Of a DNA stretch of 64,000 nucleotides, positions 61,852 through 64,000 are shown in pieces. Origin of the DNA: JACCQS01 sp963766765 (lineage in GTDB: Bacteria > Actinomycetota > Actinomycetes > Mycobacteriales > Geodermatophilaceae); the NCBI GenBank assembly GCA_963766765.1, contig CAVYBR010000011.1:124001-188000 (forward strand), in the 5' to 3' direction. Position 1 is the first letter of the stretch. Every line of letters begins with the position of its first letter. Under the pieces are notes generated by a model that saw only the letters and a program-made list of their open reading frames with translations, searched no databases and was not told where the DNA came from. Made by a program: the position numbers and the translations under genes.

Positions 61852-62255
61852 GAACCGGACTCGGCCGACACGGCCCCGGCTGAGCCGTCTGCGGACGAGG
61901 TGCGCGCCCTGGTACGAGCCCGCTGTGCTCGTGCCCGCCGTTCGAACTCGGCGATCAGGGCGCGCCGTTGGTGGACACCGAGGCCGCCCACCCGGCGATT
62001 GTCAGCGATGTCCAGGCGTTCCATGATCTGCGCGGCCCGGGTTTTCCCGACACCGGGCAGGGCCTCGAGCAGGGCAGAGACGCGCATCTTGGTCACTGCT
62101 GGATCACTACTGGACGCCGCGCCATCCAAGAGTTCGGCAAGCCCGAGACGGCCGCTGCGCAGCCTGGCCCGCAATTCGGACCGGTCCTTGCGTGCCGCCG
62201 CCGCCTTCGCCAGGGCGGCCGCGCGCTGTTCAGCGGTCAAGGACGGCACGGGCAC
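61848..62255 (-). CDS. mihF: Actinobacterial integration host factor
   Basis: 135 residues, slightly longer than the core family because of a C-terminal Ala/Arg/Ser tail. Conserved core: VSALLEALPGVGKTRAAQIM and LDIADNRRVGGLGVHQR, a helix-two-turn-helix DNA-binding fold. It is a nucleoid protein. The GTG start is leaderless (TAGGTT box 6 nt upstream). Confidence 0.95.
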   Translation of the reverse strand: MPVPSLTAEQRAAALAKAAAARKDRSELRARLRSGRLGLAELLDGAASSSDPAVTKMRVSALLEALPGVGKTRAAQIMERLDIADNRRVGGLGVHQRRALIAEFERRARAQRARTRARTSSADGSAGAVSAESGS

Positions 62256-62261
62256 CCGTGC

Positions 62262-62267
62262 AACCTA
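62262..62267 (-). promoter_or_regulatory. -10 box TAGGTT for leaderless mihF
   Basis: TAGGTT, 6 nt, then the mihF GTG. It would drive the mihF-gmk-rpoZ-coaBC-metK-priA series. Confidence 0.45.
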
Positions 62268-62370
62268 TCGACCCAGGGGGGTCGGCATCGACCCGGCGGC
62301 GGGACGAGCCGCGGTGTCTGCGACTGAGAAACGGTTCGACCGGCACTCGGCTGGTCTGCACACTTGCGCC

Positions 62371-64000
62371 GTGGGCCACGTCGATCTTTCCGACATCCGG
62401 TTCGAGCTGCCCGATGGCCGGGTGCTGCTCGACGACGTCTCCTTCCGGGTCGGCGAGGGCGCCAAGGTCGCTCTGGTGGGCGCCAATGGCGCTGGCAAGA
62501 CGACATTGCTGCGGATCATCAATGGCGACCTCGCCCCGCATGCGGGAGCGGTCAGCCGCAGCGGCGGACTGTCGTACATGAGACAGATGGTCGAGCCGAC
62601 AGCGAGTGAGCATCGCAGCGAGGGACGAGCGAGGAGCGGAGCGAGCGCGGAGGCCGACAGTGTGATGGTCGAGCCGACAGCGAGTGAGCATCGCAGCGAG
62701 GGACGAGCGAGGAGCGGAGCGAGCGCGGAGGCCGACAGTGTGATGGTCGAGCCGACAGCGAGTGAGCATCGCAGCGAGGGACGAGCGAGGAGCGGAGCGA
62801 GCGCGGAGGCCGACAGTGTGATGGTCGAGCCGACAGCGAGTGAGCATCGCAGCGAGGGACGAGCGAGGAGCGGAGCGAGCGCGGAGGCCGACAGTGTGAT
62901 GGTCGAGCCGACAGCGAGTGAGCATCGCGCGGCCGGGTGGACCGTACGAGATCTGTTGCTCTCGGTGGCCCCTGCCCGCATCCGGGCCGCCACGGAGGCC
63001 GTCGATGCCGCCGAACTGATGCTCATGGAGCGCGAGGACGACGCGGTTCAGCTGCGGTATGCCCATGCGCTGGCCGAGTACGGCGACGCCGGCGGGTACG
63101 AGCTCGAGGTCATGTGGGATGTCTGCGCGACGGCCGCCCTCGGCCTGCCGTACGAGACCGTCAAGTGGCGCGACCTGGCGTCCTTGTCCGGAGGTGAGCG
63201 CAAACGCGTCGTGCTCGAGGCTCTCCTGCGCGGCCCTGACGAGGTGCTCCTGCTGGACGAGCCCGACAACTTTCTGGACGTGCCGGGAAAGCGGTGGCTC
63301 GAGGAGCGGATTCGGGCCTCGGCCAAGACCATCCTGTTCATCAGCCACGACCGCGAACTCATGGCCAGGACCGCCACGCGCATCGTCACGCTGGAGCTGC
63401 GCGCGGCCGGCAACTCGACCTGGACGCATCCGGGCGGTTTCGAGAGTTATCACCTCGCGCGCACCCAACGCTTCGAGCGACTGGAAGAGCTCCGCCGGCG
63501 CTGGGACGAGGACCACGCCAAGCTCAAGGCGCTGGTCCTGATGTACAAGCAGAAGGCGGCCTACAACGACGGCATGGCCAGCCGGTACCAAGCGGCGCAG
63601 ACTCGCCTGCGCATGTTCGAGGAAGCGGGGCCACCGGAAACCGTGCCGCGCGAGCAGACCGTACGAATGCGACTGACCGGCGGACGAACCGGCAAGCGGG
63701 CAGTGGTGTGCACCGACCTGGAGTTGACCCGCCTCATGAAGGCTTTCAACCTCGAGGTGTGGTTCGGCGAGCGGGTTGCGGTCCTGGGCTCGAACGGGTC
63801 CGGCAAGTCCCATTTCCTGCGGCTTCTTGCAGCCGGCGGCACCGACCCGGAGATCGAACATCAGCCCGTCGGTGACGTTGCGCCGAACCCGGTGCAACAC
63901 ACTGGAATTGCTCGGTTGGGCGCGCGCGTGCGGCCGGGGTGGTTCGTACAGACCCATGAGCACCCCGAGTTGCTCGGCCGGACGCTGTTGGAGATTCTGC
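62371..64000 (+). CDS. ABC-F family ATPase, partial, with repeat insertion
   Basis: Cut by the right edge after about 543 residues. First ABC domain: Walker A GANGAGKTT near 36, Q-loop at LSYMRQM, signature LSGGERKR near 273, Walker B EVLLLDEPDNFLD near 291, then the linker rich in charged helices and the second Walker A GSNGSGKS near 473. ABC-F proteins act on the ribosome (EttA-like translation factors or antibiotic protection). Directly after the Q-loop glutamine, four 26-residue repeats (MVEPTASEHRSEGRARSGAS...) and part of a fifth are inserted in frame. The GTG start has CACACT 6 nt upstream. Confidence 0.9.
   Translation, partial: MGHVDLSDIRFELPDGRVLLDDVSFRVGEGAKVALVGANGAGKTTLLRIINGDLAPHAGAVSRSGGLSYMRQMVEPTASEHRSEGRARSGASAEADSVMVEPTASEHRSEGRARSGASAEADSVMVEPTASEHRSEGRARSGASAEADSVMVEPTASEHRSEGRARSGASAEADSVMVEPTASEHRAAGWTVRDLLLSVAPARIRAATEAVDAAELMLMEREDDAVQLRYAHALAEYGDAGGYELEVMWDVCATAALGLPYETVKWRDLASLSGGERKRVVLEALLRGPDEVLLLDEPDNFLDVPGKRWLEERIRASAKTILFISHDRELMARTATRIVTLELRAAGNSTWTHPGGFESYHLARTQRFERLEELRRRWDEDHAKLKALVLMYKQKAAYNDGMASRYQAAQTRLRMFEEAGPPETVPREQTVRMRLTGGRTGKRAVVCTDLELTRLMKAFNLEVWFGERVAVLGSNGSGKSHFLRLLAAGGTDPEIEHQPVGDVAPNPVQHTGIARLGARVRPGWFVQTHEHPELLGRTLLEIL
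62587..62928 (+). repeat. 78-bp tandem repeat (4.4 copies) inside the ABC-F gene
   Basis: Units begin at 62587, 62665, 62743 and 62821 and appear identical; a fifth from 62899 is cut after about 30 bp. The length 78 is divisible by three, so each adds 26 residues. The sequence is rich in GAGCG/GCGAG motifs, like the intergenic repeat at 7708-7735. Confidence 0.95.

Noticed and set aside
62587..62928. CRISPR array
   Set aside because: Units are contiguous and identical with no spacers and continue a reading frame.
62230..63963. 577-codon minus-strand frame containing a repeated block
   Set aside because: Antisense to the ABC-F gene; the repeats merely mirror the 78-bp units.

Overview
This 64-kb window is GC-rich chromosomal DNA from an actinobacterium. 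The support is the order mihF-gmk-rpoZ-coaBC-metK-priA, the fmt-rsmB-rpe-ribD-ribE-ribBA-ribH-hisE-hisG run, many GTG/TTG starts, chains of 4-bp ATGA/GTGA overlaps, and several TAnnnT -10 boxes placed 6-8 nt before a start codon (leaderless mRNAs). I cannot name the genus.

Layout. 1-5.4 kb (mostly minus): barbiturase (cut by the left edge), carbamate kinase and a VOC protein, a divergent MarR regulator, then OsmC, an MFS exporter and a CaiB CoA-transferase. 5.4-7.7 kb: a small P-loop kinase and an ATP-dependent DNA ligase. 7.8-16.6 kb: a giant secreted repeat protein with about 15 copies of a 122-residue domain and an LGYTG-type wall anchor; its signal peptide is split by a frameshift. 16.7-22.3 kb: EamA transporter, ArfB and a hydantoinase pair HyuA/HyuB. 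22.4-25.9 kb (plus): UBP zinc finger, a response regulator fused to a thioredoxin-reductase-like flavoprotein, and a cNMP-domain histidine kinase. 25.9-30.4 kb (minus): a three-subunit molybdenum hydroxylase plus CoxG. 30.4-38.4 kb: Idi, an NCS2 uracil/xanthine permease, a PucR regulator and the divergent, overlapping genes allH-allF-allG (DUF2877, FdrA, DUF1116). 38.4-43.9 kb: his and rib genes plus rpe. 44-48.8 kb: AlkZ-like protein, stand-alone LigD-type polymerase, a carboxymuconolactone-decarboxylase-like protein, catalase and its Fur-type regulator. 48.9-62.3 kb: rsmB, fmt, a small membrane protein, a large helicase, def, an ornithine cyclodeaminase homologue, priA, metK, coaBC, rpoZ, gmk, mihF. 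62.4-64 kb: an ABC-F ATPase (cut by the right edge) interrupted by a 26-residue tandem repeat.

Main idea. The accessory genes share a theme of N-heterocycle catabolism: uptake (NCS2), oxidation (Mo hydroxylase), ring opening (barbiturase, hydantoinase), carbamoyl transfer (AllFGH), ATP recovery (carbamate kinase) and control (PucR). Barbiturase makes ureidomalonate, an acyl-urea one carbon longer than oxalurate, the substrate class of the AllFGH oxamate carbamoyltransferase. I propose an energy-conserving oxidative pyrimidine route in which the carbamoyl group of ureidomalonate is transferred to phosphate and cashed in as ATP. This is inference and needs biochemistry.

Caution. ribE and priA (twice) carry apparent one-base indels. 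Both are normally essential, so base-level errors in the assembly are likely, and the signal-peptide frameshift of the giant protein may be one too. With the genes called here, no stretch longer than 300 bases is left without a gene.
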